NCBI GenBank assembly: GCA_964019135.1
Contig: OZ025257.1
Location: forward strand, 24,288,352 to 24,352,351
From: Arenicola marina
Lineage: Eukaryota; Annelida; Polychaeta; Arenicolidae
Direction of reading: 5' to 3'
DNA: 64,000 nt
Program-made: the position numbers and the translations under genes
Shown: positions 10,273 to 23,300 of the stretch, piece after piece
Layout: each line of letters begins with the position of its first letter
Numbering within the stretch: the stretch's first letter is position 1
The notes under the pieces: model-generated
What the model was told of the DNA's origin: nothing
The model's database searches: none
The model's input: only the letters and a program-made list of their open reading frames with translations

Positions 10273-13200
10273 ACCCGAGGCGCGGATCATTAGATGACCG
10301 GGGCAGGGCCCTACCATTATTACCCGAGGCACGGATCAATAGATGACCGGGGCAGGGCCCTACCATTATTACGCGAAGCACGGATCATTAGATTGCAGGG
10401 CCCTACCATTATTACCCGAGGCACGGATCATTAGATTGCAGGGCCCTACCATTATTACCCGAGGCACGGATCATTAGATGACCGGGGCAGGGATTATTAG
10501 ATGACCGGGCCATGGCCCTACCATTATTACCAGGGGCACGGATCATTGGATGACCGGGGCAGGGCTCTACCATTATTACCAGGGGCAAGGATCATTAGAT
10601 GACCGGGGCAGGGCACTACCATTATTACCCGAGGCACGGATCATTAGATGCCCGGGCCATGGCCCTACCATTATTACCCGAGGCAAGGATCATTAGATGA
10701 CCGGGGCAGGGCCCTACCATTATTACCCGAGGCACGGATCATTAGATGACCGGGCCATGGCTCTACCATGATTACCCGAGGAACGGATCATTAGATGACC
10801 GGGGCAGGGCCCTACCATTATTACCCGAGGCACGGATCATTCGATGACCGGGGCAGGGCCCTACCATGATTACCCGAGGCACGGATCATTAGATGACCGG
10901 GGCAGGGCCCTACCATGATTACCCGAGGCACGGATCATTAGATGCCCGGGCCATGGCCCTACCATTATTACCCGAGGCAAGGACCATTAGATGACCGGGG
11001 CAGGGCCCTACCATGATTACCCGAGGCACGGATCATTAGATGACCGGGGCAGGGCCCCACCATTATTACCCGAGGCACGGATCATTAGATGACCAGGCCA
11101 GGGCCCTACCATGATTACCCGAGGCACGGATCATTAGATGACCGGGGCAGGGCCCAACCATGATTACCCGAGGCACGGATCATTAGATGCCCGGGCCATG
11201 GCCCTACCATTATTACCCGAGGCACGGATCATTAGATGACCGGGGCAGGGCTCTACCATTATTACCAGGGGCACGGATCATTAGATGACCGGGGCAGGGG
11301 CCTACCATTATTACCCGAAGCACGGATCATTAGATTGCAGGGCCCTACCATTATTACCCGAGGCACGGATCATTAGATTGCAGGGCCCTACCATTATTAC
11401 CCGAGGCACGGATCATTAGATGACCGGGGCAGGGCCCTACCATTATTACCCGAGGCACGGATCATTAGATGACCGGGGCATGGCCCTACCATGATTACCC
11501 GAGGCACGGATCATTAGATGACCGGGGCAGGGCTCTACCATTATTACCCGAGGCACGGATCATTAGATGACCGGGGCAGGGGCCTACCATTATTACCCGA
11601 AGCACGGATCATTAGATTGCAGGGCCCTACCATTATTACCCGAGGCACGGATCATTAGATTGCAGGGCCCTACCATTATTACCCGAGGCACGGATCATTA
11701 GATGACCGGGGCAGGGCCCTACCATTATTACCCGAGGCACGGATCATTAGATGACCGGGGCAGGGATCATTAGATGACCGGGGCAGGGCCCTACCATTAT
11801 TACCCGAGGCACGGATCATTAGATGACCGGGGCACGGATCATTGGATGACCGGGGCAGGGCCCTACCATTATTACCAGGGGCACGGATCATTAGATGACC
11901 GGGGCAGGGCTCTACCATTATTACCCGAGGCACGGATCATTAGATGACCGGGGCAGGGCCCTACCATTATTACCAGGGGCACGGATCATTAGATGACCGG
12001 GGCAGGGCTCTACCATTATTACCAGGGGCACGGATCATTAGATGACCGGGGCAGGGCCCTACCATTATTACCCGAGGCACGGATCATTAGATTGCAGGGC
12101 CCTACCATTATTACCCGAGCCACGGATCATTAGATGACCGGGGCACGGATCATTAGATGACCGGGGCAGGGCCCTACCATGATTACCCGAGGCACGGATC
12201 ATTAGATGACCGGGGCAGGGCCCTACCATGATTACCCGAGGCACGGATCATTAGATGCCCGGGCCATGGCCCTACCATTATTACCCGAGGCAAGGATCAT
12301 TAGATGACCGGGGCAGGGCCCTACCATGATTACCCGAGGCACGGATCATTAGATGACCGGGGCAGGGCCCTACCATTATTACCCGAGGCACGGATCATTA
12401 GATGACCGGGGCAGGGCCATACCATGATTACCCGAGGCACGGATCATTAGATGACCGGGGCAGGGCCCTACCATGATTACCCGAGGCACGGATCATTAGA
12501 TGCCCGGGCCATGGCCCTACCATTATTACCCGAGGCACGGATCATTAGATGACCGGGGCAGGGCCCTACCATGATTACCCGAGGCACGGATCATTAGATG
12601 ACCGGGGCAGGGCCCTACCATTATTACCAGGGGCACGGATCATTAGATGACCGGGGAAGGGCTCTACCATTATTACCAGGGGCACGGATCATTAGATGAC
12701 CGGGGCAGGGCCCTACCATTATTACCCGAAGCACGGATCATTAGATTGCAGGGCCCTACCATTATTACCCGAGGCACGGATCATTAGATTGCAGGGCCCT
12801 ACCATTATTACCCGAGGCACGGATCATTAGATGACCGGGGCAGGGCCCTACCATTATTACCCGAGGCACGGATCATTAGATGACCGGGGCAGGGATCATT
12901 AGATGACCGGGGCAGGGCCCTACCATTATTACCCGAGGCACGGATCATTAGATGACCGGGGCACGGACCATTGGATGACCGGGGCAGGGCCCTACCATTA
13001 TTACCAGGGGAACGGATCATTAGATGACCGGGGCAGGGCTCTACCATTATTACCCGAGGCACGGATCATTAGATGACCGGGGCAGGGCCCTACCATTATT
13101 ACCAGGGGCACGGATCATTAGATGACCGGGGCAGGGCTCTACCATTATTACCAGGGGCACGGATCATTAGATGACCGGGGCAGGGCCCTACCATTATTAC

Positions 13201-14460
13201 CCGAGGCACGGATCATTAGATTGTAGGGCCCTACCATTATTACCCGAGGCACGGATCATTAGATGACCGGGGCACGGATCATTAGATGACCGGGGCAGGG
13301 CTCTACCATTATTACCAGGGGCACGGATCATTCGATGACCGGGGCAGGGCCCTACCATTATTACCAGGGGCACGGATCATTGGATGACCGGGGCAGGGCC
13401 CTGCCATTATTACCCGAGGCACGGATCATTCGATGACCGGGGCAGGGCCCTACCATTATTACCCGAGGCACGGATCATTAGATGACCGGGGCAGGGCCTT
13501 ACCATTATTACATGAGGCACGATTCATTAGATGACCGGGGCAGGGCACTACCAATATTACCAGGGGCACGGATCATTGGATGACCGGGGCAGGGCCCTAC
13601 CATTATTACCCGAGGCACGGATCATTAGATGACCGGGGCAGGGCCCTACCATTATTACCCGAGGCACGGATCATTAGATGACCGGGGCAGGGCCTTACCA
13701 TTATTACATGAGGCACGATTCATTAGATGACCGGGGCAGGGCACTACCATTATTACCCGAGGCACGGATCATTAGATTGCAGGGCCCTACCATTATTACC
13801 CGAGGCACGGATCATTAGATGACCGGGGCACGGATCATTAGATGACCGGGGCAGGGCTCTACCATTATTACCAGGGGCACGGATCATTCGATGACCGGGG
13901 CAGGGCCCTACCATTATTACCAGGGGCACAGATCATTAGATGACCGGGGCAGGGCTCTACCATTATTACCAGTGGCACGGATCATTGGATGACCGGGGCA
14001 GGGCCCTACCATTATTACCCGAGGCACGGATCATTAGATGACCGGGGCAGGGCCCTACCATTATTACCCGAGGCACGGATCATTAGATGACCGGGGCAGG
14101 GCCTTACCATTATTACATGAGGCACGATTCATTAGATGACCGGGGCAGGGCACTACCATTATTATCCGAGGCACGGATCATTAGATGAACAGGGCAGGGC
14201 CCTACCATTATTACCCGAGGCACGGATCATTAGATGACCGGGGCAGGGCCCTACCATTATTACCCGAGGCACGGATCATTAGATGACCGGGGCAGGGCCT
14301 TACCATTATTACATGAGGCACGATTCATCAGATGACCGGGGCAGGGCACTACCATTATTATCCGAGGCACGGATCACTAGATGAACAGGGCAGGGCCCTA
14401 CCATTATTACCCGAGGCACGAATCATTAGATGACCGGGGCGGAGCACTACCATTATTACT
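10273..14460. repeat. 49-bp minisatellite array M1 (about 85 units)
   Basis: Units start CCCGAGGCACGGATCATTAG and end CTACCATTATTA. The standard unit is 49 bp. A 43-bp variant replaces the middle with ATTGCAGGG, and a shorter dimer fuses two GGATCATT cores. Variant units recur in order: the stretch at 11679-11933 returns at 12808-13062, a higher-order period of 1129 bp. A further sub-family with CATGAGGCACGATTCATT appears from about 13500 on. The array sits about 290 bases upstream of the G1 TATA box. Confidence 0.95.
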
Positions 14461-16690
14461 CACACGTCGTAAACTATCACGACGTCTCCTGCTGTTGTAA
14501 ATGCCATGCCTGAATAATACATGAGTTAAGAAATGAAACAATAGGGTGGCGTAGAATAACGACCACACTGTGTGGACGACGAAAGCCGGATCCAGTTAAG
14601 TAATTGGTGAGTTGTGAGAAACAATGCTGATTTCCGGGGAGATCGACAATAGATCTATTGCCCGACACTAGGCCTTGCCCATGCTTGAGTCCTTTTTCCT
14701 TACTCATGAGTATGAAATTGACGATTATCATAACTGATGGTAGGTACAAGTGAGAAGTACTCATCTCTAAAACAACAAAGTGCCATGCTGCTTTGTTTGT
14801 CCGACTTGTTTGTCTGACTTGACGTCATGATTGGATAAAGCAACAGTGACGTCAGTGGATTATTGACAGCCAGGATCGGTTTATTTAAAGTATCTTGTGA
14901 GCCTGAAACCCTTTGCCGAAGCCCATACGCCAACCCAATTCCGCTGAAATGTTTCGAATTATTGTTTATTGTGTTTTTATCCGTATTGTCAGAATCGGAA
15001 TGTGGAAAGGTATGTAATCAATGTATGGGTGTATGCTGACAAATTATTTTTCATCAAGTGACCCATCAATCTTATTTTCCAAATAATTCACTAGTGAAAG
15101 ACCTCCGCGGCTCTCGCTTGGCGCGGAAAACTGGAGAGGAGAACCGCGCGTTTTCCATAGTTTTCTGATCATGCCCACTTTTCGCGATTTAGGATCGCAG
15201 TATATAAGAAACTAAATTACCTCAAACTTAATAGTCAGTGACAATAAATTCCGTATTTAACATTTAACGATTATTTATGTGTCATTCTGCACTCCCAAGA
15301 ATTAACGAAATCCCAAGAGATGGACTTTAAATAACCCTTGTACGATGATGTATGCTAAAATGTTTTCATAAACTGCCAATAATACATTACCGAAATGTAG
15401 GTATTTTAGGTTATATATTGCCTATCATTCGACAGTCACTCTCTGCTTCGACTCCCCTAGGGGATACAAACGCATGTGCTTTTACATTGAGACTCTCTGC
15501 TCATTGGCTTGAACTCAACCAAAAGCATTCAACCATGAGGACAATACAAGCCCTCGACAACAGATTCCTGCGCACTGCATCAAAGCTCACCTGTCAATCT
15601 TGTGACATCATTAGGGAATTTCTAAATACCGCCCAGATGCAAAACTCCCAGAATTAAACCCGCCGAACCTCACTTTTGCTACTTTTGCTACGAACGCATT
15701 TATAGTGATATCGTGGAATAAAAACTCCCATTAAAACAAATTCATATTTGTTTGTCTTCCCTAAATAAAGTTAACTCTGAGCTAAGCAAAATCGTGGCAC
15801 GAACACTTTAAATCTCTACTGTAGTATAGGACGTCAGTTCATAAAATAACACTTATGATCTATTCTTGAAAAGGATTATTTAGCAAGAAATTATATTTGG
15901 TTTGACAACTTTTCAAGAACCTTGAAATTGCCCAGGCTGACAGCAGGGGGAATTCGGGTATATATGCGAGCGAAAAGTCGGAGTATGCGGAGCTCATGAC
16001 CGAAAGAAGTTTGCAACTAACGTTGTCACTTAGGCTGAGTTAAGTTAACTTGAGTTGATGATTATGTTACTTAACTGCAGGTGCAGGAAATATATTAATA
16101 TTGAAAGAAATTAATTTGAGATTTGTAAGAAAAAGATAGGAGTTCGATTTGTCGAATTTATAATATTTGGAATTGCATTTTACCCCGCAATGTTTTGCCA
16201 AAGGCAATGGTGTAATGAGAGTTGCCGCCGCCCCTCTCTGTGTAGTGGTTAGAGCGCACTGGAACGTAGATCTATAGATCCTCGGCTCGACACCAAGACG
16301 AAGGGATATAATCTGGGGCATGTTTAATCCATGTATCGGTCATCGTCCCCGGGAGATGTTTATCCCAGGTTAAGCTCTTGTGTGCGCAAAAAGCAGACTA
16401 AAACACCAATTTGCCATCGAATCAAATAAGTGCGACCAACTAACACTGCGATACTTGTAATACATACTCAGTACTACATCGAGAAGTTTCGCTACCTTAT
16501 AATTTCTCGAGTAATACATCAGTAAATATTTTTTAGATCAATTGTCATCTATGTGTTGTGTCGTGTTGTGTTGTGTCCACAAAAGTTCAGTCTAATTGTA
16601 CTGCCAAAAATGTCGTGGTAGTTTGGAGAACACTTTGGCCAGAAATGATAACTTGGCTCTGAATACTAATTTTCCTTTGCTCGGGTTTAA
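14461..16690. other. Intergenic block I (downstream of G2), duplicated at 24493-26740
   Basis: No gene can be supported. Contents: a segment at about 14690-14830 related to the hAT-like repeat at 49809-50030; two TGACGTCA motifs near 14820 and 14857; a TATATAAG motif near 15202; and a SINE at 16225-16385. A short open frame at 14949 (MFRIIVYCVFIRIVRIGMWK) ends at a GTATGT donor-like site but has no visible continuation. The block is nearly base-for-base identical to 24493-26740 apart from a small insertion near 24640, so the duplication is recent. Parts of 15350-16000 are diverged relatives of 32800-33380. Confidence 0.7.
16225..16385 (+). mobile_element. tRNA-derived SINE
   Basis: An A-box-like TAGTGGTTAGAGCGC is followed about 35 bases later by a B-box-like GGCTCGACACC, then a non-tRNA body. 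The acceptor stem does not pair, so it is not a working tRNA. An identical copy is at 26271-26431. Confidence 0.65.
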
Positions 16691-16774
16691 AAGCCATGAA
16701 TTTAGAAACGATAAACGAAAGTGTAAGCAGGTGGCACGAACGAAATTGCGAAAAAGAACTGAAGCTTTCATTCC

Positions 16775-16780
16775 TTTATT
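16775..16780 (-). terminator. Poly(A) signal of G2
   Basis: AATAAA on the minus strand, 20 bases past the G2 stop codon. Confidence 0.75.
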
Positions 16781-16800
16781 GCGATAATATTGCAACCAAA

Positions 16801-19800
16801 TCAAGCAAACACACTGATGAGGGTACCGCCGATTTGGACTGCCGTGAAAAGCAGATTGAGCCATTTGCTCTGAGGAAGCATCACATCGGGCATCTTATTC
16901 CCCGTCAGGAGGTCAACGAATGCCTTGAGGACAGCCTCGCTCTCAGCCGGGGTCAGTTCAAGGTCACCCAACGCCACAGCAGTGCTGGAAAGAAGCGGCA
17001 TACGGAAGGATTAAAGTAGTGAGCAGGCAGGCATCCTTCATAGAGCAATTACATAACCTTTGTAGCTATTTATAGCGTTATGCAAATGCCTAGCAAGTCA
17101 CGGGCTGGATACTAACGTCTCTAGGATCAGCTTCGCCACCTCCGCAGTCTTTCCCTCAGATACCATCTTCTCAACTGAAAGAGAAGTATTAACAGTCATA
17201 AATAACCAAGTGCCAGTGGAATACGGAAGGCAATTTAGGTTGGGGGCCCTCGGGACCCTTAGTAATTGGCCAACGACCACAGTAGAACTGTCCTTACCAA
17301 AAGCCGCCAGTCGACCGTCCATGAAGACCTCCTCTACGACCTTGTTGATGGCCGCCATGTGCAACAGCTCATCGGCATCCTCTTCTGCAACAAAACACCA
17401 GGGTCAGTGAAAGTGGCTCAAGGGTCAGTGAAAGTGGCTCAAGGGTCAGTGAAAGTGGCTCAAGGGTCAGTGAAAGTGGCTCAAGGGTCAGTGAAAGTGG
17501 CTCAAGGGTCAGTGAAAGTGGCTCAAGGGTCAGTGAAAGTGGCTCAAGGCCCCAAGGGTCAGTGAAAGTGGCTCAAGGGTCAGTGAAAGTGGCTCAAGGC
17601 CCCAAGGGTCAGTGAAAGTGGCTCAAGGCCCCAAGGGTCAGTGAAAGTGGCTCAAGGCCCCAAGGGTCAGTGAAGGTGGCTCAAGGCCCCAAGGGTCAGT
17701 GAAGGTGGCTCAAGGCCCCAAGGGTCAGTGAAGGTGGCTCAAGGCCCCAAGGGTCAGTGAAGGTGGCTCAAGGCCCCAAGGGTCAGTGAAGGTGGCTCAA
17801 GGCCCCAAGGGTCAGTGAAGGTGGCTCAAGGCCCCAAGGGTCAGTGAAGGTGGCTCAAGGCCCCAAGGGTCAGTGAAGGTGGCTCAAGGCCCCAAGGGTC
17901 AGTGAAGGTGGCTCAAGGCCCCAAGGGTCAGTGAAGGTGGCTCAAGGCCCCAAGGGTCAGTGAAGGTGGCTCAAGGCCCCAAGGGTCAGTGAAGGTGGCT
18001 CAAGGCCCCAAGGGTCAGTGAAGGTGGCTCAAGGCCCCAAGGGTCAGTGAAGGTGGCTCAGGGCCCCAAGGGTCAGTGAAGGTGGCTCAGGGCCCCAAGG
18101 GTCAGTGAAAGTGGCTCAAGGCCCCAAGGGTCAGTGAAAGTGGCTCAAGGGTCAGTGAAGGTGGCTCAAGGCCCCAAGGGTCAGTGAAGGTGGCTCAGGG
18201 CCCCAAGGGTCAGTGAAGGTGGCTCAGGGCCCCAAGGGTCAGTGAAGGAGGAACAAGGCTGGCTGTAACCAGACGCCAGCCCAAGGCTGGCCAGTCAAAG
18301 AGAAGCTGTGGTGGACTGTTTACCATCTGGTGCACTTACTGAAGAACGAGATGAAGCCAGAGACTAAATCTTCAGACGCCATGGCTTCAGTCAGTCCGAT
18401 GACGATCTCAGCCACCTCAGGAAGGCCCTTCATCAACTTGCGCGTCACCATAACCTTGATGGGGGCCGGCAAGGTCAAGCTCTGCAAGGACGCTTCAAAG
18501 CCACCCTGCAAGAAGTCTACAATGGCCCCAATTCCGGCTTCAATCTGTGGGAGGGCGGCCGACAAGTCGCAAGTGATCCGTCCTGTGGCGAATGGAGCCA
18601 TGTACTTGTGGATGGAGATGGCCACCATCTGGAAGAGCTCGCCTACTGGTCTCTCCAGGAAGAGTTCCTGGCTTATTAAAGCCTGAATTTCATCAAAGAG
18701 GCCATCCATCGGGATATCTCCTGGGGAAGGACAAAACTGCATTCAGGCTTGTATTCATTGTATAAAACAGGAATGCACGACACAAATATTTGACCAGAAG
18801 TAGAACTAATTTCAAAGATTTAGGTCACCTTGGCATATTAAAGTGATGGTTACCAGATAGTTAGAAGGGGGGCGGGGGGTTCTCACCGATGGCAGATTCG
18901 AATACCATTACTTTCTCCTGCAGTGCTGCAGAGATGAAGTCCACCACCTCCTTCATGTGGGCCGCCACGTCCACCATGGACGGCTTCTTGCCCATCCCAC
19001 CACCATGACCTCCCTTTCGACGCGCAATCATCTCTTCCACGGATTCAATGGATTCCATCGACTCCCCGCTAGCCTTGCCAGGCTTCAGATGGTGCAGATG
19101 GTCGATTTCACCAATCTCCTTCCCGGCCAGGAGCATATCCTCCACCACCAGGTTCCGCACCAGATGTTCCACAAAGCCTGGAATCAGACGGAAGGAATCG
19201 TTCATTGCACGGGTACCAGTGGAATAACGAATGGAATAAACTAGAATTCATGTCAGTTGCTGGAGAATGAAGCTCACTTACCGATGACGGCATGCACTGC
19301 AACCGCTTGTCCGCATTCTGCAGGCACCATCTTTTCAGCCACGGTGGCGGCAATGATTTCAAATGCTTTCCAAGTCTTTACCGGATCCACAGCCGTGATA
19401 GGCATCGTGTAGTCTACCCCGACGGCATCCAGCTTATCCGCTAATGCAACTGCCACTACACGGAACAAACAACGTACACCATCTGCAAAAGCTATAAATG
19501 TGAATCCATTCGGCTAACGCCTCGTGCATGCTGAACAACAAAATCAACTGTGGAACGTTTTCTCTAAGTACTTGAAAAGGATCACGATCTTTGAACCTTC
19601 CAGATTTGGAAAACCACCAAACGAGTTAATTTACTTTCAAAACACTCGATTCGAATAGAACTCTCAAAAGACCAAAGTCACGCGTCATTCATAGTGAATA
19701 TAGGGTTTGGCTTGCTCAATAACAGCTTCATACTCACGGTCGTTGCCCACTGGGGCCAGCAGAGCGACCAGCTCAGAGTTAGTGCGGCGGAAAAGGCGGA

Positions 19801-19974
19801 TCCGTCCACCTAAGACGAAAGGTCATAAAGCCCATATTAAGCATAAAAATCCCCAAACTCTCAAGCAAACTAAGCAAATCAGAACGATAAAGTGTGTGGA
19901 TTTACCCAATCAGTTGCGTGCTTACCATGAACGACGGCGGCCATACAGATCATGGAGAGCAGAAACAGCTTCAT
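16801..19974 (-). CDS. G2: secreted 431-residue protein of unrecognised family (tandem copy 2, pure type Y)
   Basis: Exons in transcription order: 19926-19974, 19738-19809, 19282-19455, 18887-19177, 18340-18720, 17298-17384, 17117-17174 and 16801-16984 (1296 nt, 431 residues). Exon lengths and phases are the same as in G1. Introns 2, 4 and 5 are of a different sequence type from G1/G4. Intron 2 is wholly unlike the other three copies, and intron 5 (955 bp) holds a minisatellite. Residue differences include V66 (I in the others), A80 (T in the others), A209 (T in G1/G4), G222 (V in the others) and F338 (V in G1/G4). The frame is intact, with the same signal peptide and the same two mature cysteines. 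It is flanked downstream by block I and upstream by the 49-bp array M2. The function is unknown. Confidence 0.85.
17399..18252. repeat. Intron-5 minisatellite of G2 (21-bp and 29-bp units)
   Basis: The array starts with pure 21-bp units (plus strand GGGTCAGTGAAAGTGGCTCA...). It then changes to 29-bp units made by adding GGCCCCAA. It nearly fills intron 5 of G2 and is the clear relative of the G3 array. The short introns of G1 and G4 hold only two or three degenerate GGTCAGTGAAGGTG motifs. Confidence 0.95.
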
Positions 19975-19976
19975 GA

Positions 19977-20121
19977 TGACGTCAGGAGGTCTGAAGAGAC
20001 TGGAAGAGGACAATCGACGGGTCACAGGGACTGAGTGATGACAGGTGGAGACGGACCCCTTTTATAGCCCCCTGTTGTGAGCTGTCTCAGAGAGGAGTGG
20101 CGTCTGGTTGAAGCTCATTGG
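19977..20121 (-). promoter_or_regulatory. G2 promoter: CCAAT, TATA box and CRE
   Basis: CCAAT is at 20117-20121, TATAAAAG at 20059-20066 and TGACGTCA at 19977-19984, two bases before the ATG. Sequence and spacing are the same as in G1, with which it shares the Y-type 5' end. Confidence 0.8.
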
Positions 20122-20362
20122 ATGAAACATGCTCAGAGGAGTGGTTGGATGCCGAGACGTATGGAAAGCCATAACGTGTCAATTCTTAAAGGTCATCTCT
20201 TAAATCTTAACTCGCTTTCCACCGTAAAATCAGAGTGTTGCAGCCTGTCAGTCTATGCTAAAGAAAGAAAAGAAAATAATAAATAATGATCTTGACTAAA
20301 TTTGCCACAAAACCTTTGTGATTCCGAAAAATCTGATGTGAACTTGTGACGTCAAAGAAGGC

Positions 20363-23300
20363 ACCCGAGGCGCGGATTATTAGATGACCGGGCCATGGCC
20401 CTACCATTATTACCAGGGGCAAGGATCATTAGATGACCGGGGCAGGGCCCTACCATGATTACCCGAGGCACGGATCATTAGATGACCGGGGCAGGGCCCT
20501 ACCATTATTACCCGAGGCACGGATCATTAGATGCCCGGGCCATGGCCCTACCATGATTACCCGAGGCACGGATCATTAGATGACCGGGGCAGGGCCCTAC
20601 CATTATTACCCGAGGCACGGATCATTAGATGACCGGGGCAGGGCCCTACCATGATTACCCGAGGCACATATCATTAGATGACCGGGGCAGGGCCCTACCA
20701 TGATTACCCGAGGCACGGATCATTAGATGCCCGGGCCATGGACCTGCCATTATTACCCGAGGCACGGATCATTAGATGACCGGGGCAGGGCCCTACCATG
20801 ATTACCCGAGGCACGGATCATTAGATGACCGGGGCAGGGCCCTACCATGATTACCCGAGGCACGGATCATTAGATGACCGGGGCAGGGCCCTATCATGAT
20901 TACCCGAGGCACGGATCATTAGATGACCGGGGCAGGGCCCTACCATGATTACCCGAGGCACGGATCATTAGATGACCGGGGCAGGGCCCTACCATTATTA
21001 CCCGAGGCACGGATCATTAGATTGCAGGGCCCTACCATTATTACCCGAGGCACGGATCATTAGATTGCAGGGCCCTACCATTATTACCCGAGGCACGGAT
21101 CATTAGATTGCAGGGCCCTACCATTATTACCCGAGGCACGGATCATTAGATGACCGGGGCAGGGCCCTACCATTATTACCCGAAGCACGGATCATTAGAT
21201 TGCAGGGCCCTACCATTATTACCCGAGGCACGGATCATTAGATTGCAGGGCCCTACCATTATTACCCGAGGCAGGGATCATTAGATGACCGGGGCAGGGC
21301 CCTACCATTATTACCCGAGGCACGGATCATTAGATGACCGGGGCACGGATCATTGGATGACCGGGGCAGGGCCCTACCATTATTACCCGAGGCACGAATC
21401 ATTAGATGACCGGGGCAGGGCCCTACCATGATTACCCGAGGCACGGATCATTAGATGACCGGGGCAGGGCCCTACCATGATTACCCGAGGCACGGATCAT
21501 TAGATGACCGGGGCAGGGCCCTACCATGATTACCCGAGGCACGGATCATTAGATGACCGGGGCAGGGCCCTACCATGATTACCCGAGGCACGGATCATTA
21601 GATGACCGGGGCAGGGCCCTACCATGATTACCCGAGGCACGGATCATTAGATGACCGGGGCAGGGCCCTATCATGATTACCCGAGGCACGGATCATTAGA
21701 TGACCGGGGCAGGGCCCTACCATGATTACCCGAGGCACGGATCATTAGATGACCGGGGCAGGGCCCTACCATTATTACCCGAAGCACGGATCATTAGATT
21801 GCAGGGCCCTACCATTATTACCCGAGGCACGGATCATTAGATTGCAGGGCCCTACCATTATTACCCGAGGCACGGATCATTAGATTGCAGGGCCCTACCA
21901 TTATTACCCGAGGCACGGATCATTAGATGACCGGGGCAGGGCCCTACCATTATTACCCGAAGCACGGATCATTAGATTGCAGGGCCCTACCATTATTACC
22001 CGAGGCACGGATCATTAGATTGCAGGGCCCTACCATTATTACCCGAGGCAGGGATCATTAGATGACCGGGGCAGGGCCCTACCATTATTACCCGAGGCAC
22101 GGATCATTAGATGACCGGGGCACGGATCATTGGATGACCGGGGCAGGGCCCTACCATTATTACCCGAGGCACGAATCATTAGATGACCGGGGCAGGGCCC
22201 TACCATGATTACCCGAGGCACGGATCATTAGATGACCGGGGCAGGGCCCTACCATGATTACCCGAGGCACGGATCATTAGATGACCGGGGCAGGGCCCTA
22301 CCATGATTACCCGAGGCACGGATCATTAGATGACCGGGGCAGGGCCCTACCATGATTACCCGAGGCACGGATCATTAGATGCCCGGGCCATGGCCCTACC
22401 ATTATTACCCGAGGCACGGATCATTAGATGACCGGGGCAGGGCCCTACCATTATTACCCGAAGCACGGATCATTAGATTGCAGGGCCCTACCATTATTAC
22501 CCGAGGCACGGATCATTAGATTGCAGGGCCCTACCATTATTACCCGAGGCACGGATCATTAGATGACCGGGGCAGGGCCCTACCATTATTACCCGAAGCA
22601 CGGATCATTAGATTGCAGGGCCCTACCATTATTACCCGAGGCACGGATCATTAGATTGCAGGGCCCTACCATTATTACCCGAGGCAGGGATCATTAGATG
22701 ACCGGGGCAGGGCCCTACCATTATTACCCGAGGCACGGATCATTAGATGACCGGGGCACGGATCATTGGATGACCGGGGCAGGGCCCTACCATTATTACC
22801 AGGGGCACGGATCATTAGATGACCGGGGCAGGGCTCTACCATTATTACCAGGGGCACGGATCATTAGATGACCGGGGCAGGGCCCTACCATTATTACCAG
22901 GGGCACGGATCATTAGATGACTGGGGCAGGGCTCTACCATTATTACCAGGGGCACGGATCATTAGATGACCGGGGCAAGGCCCTACCATTTTTACCCGAG
23001 GCACGGATCATTAGATTGCAGGGCCCTACCATTATTACCCGAGGCACGGATCATTAGATTGCAGGGCCCTACCATTATTACCCGAGGCACGGATCATTAG
23101 AGTGCAGGGCCCTACCATTATTACCCGAGGCACGGATCATTAGATGACCGGGGCAGGGATTATTAGATGACCGGGCCATGGCCCTACCATTATTACCAGG
23201 GGCACGGATCATTGGATGACCTGGGCAGGGCTCTACCATTATTACCAGGGGCAAGGATCATTAGATGCCCGGGCCATGGCCCTACCATTATTACCCGAGG

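Noticed and set aside
14949-15010. First exon of a plus-strand secreted protein (MFRIIVYCVF...)
   Set aside because: It has a CRE-bearing upstream region and a GTATGT donor-like site, but no downstream exon in a compatible phase could be found in block I or its copy.
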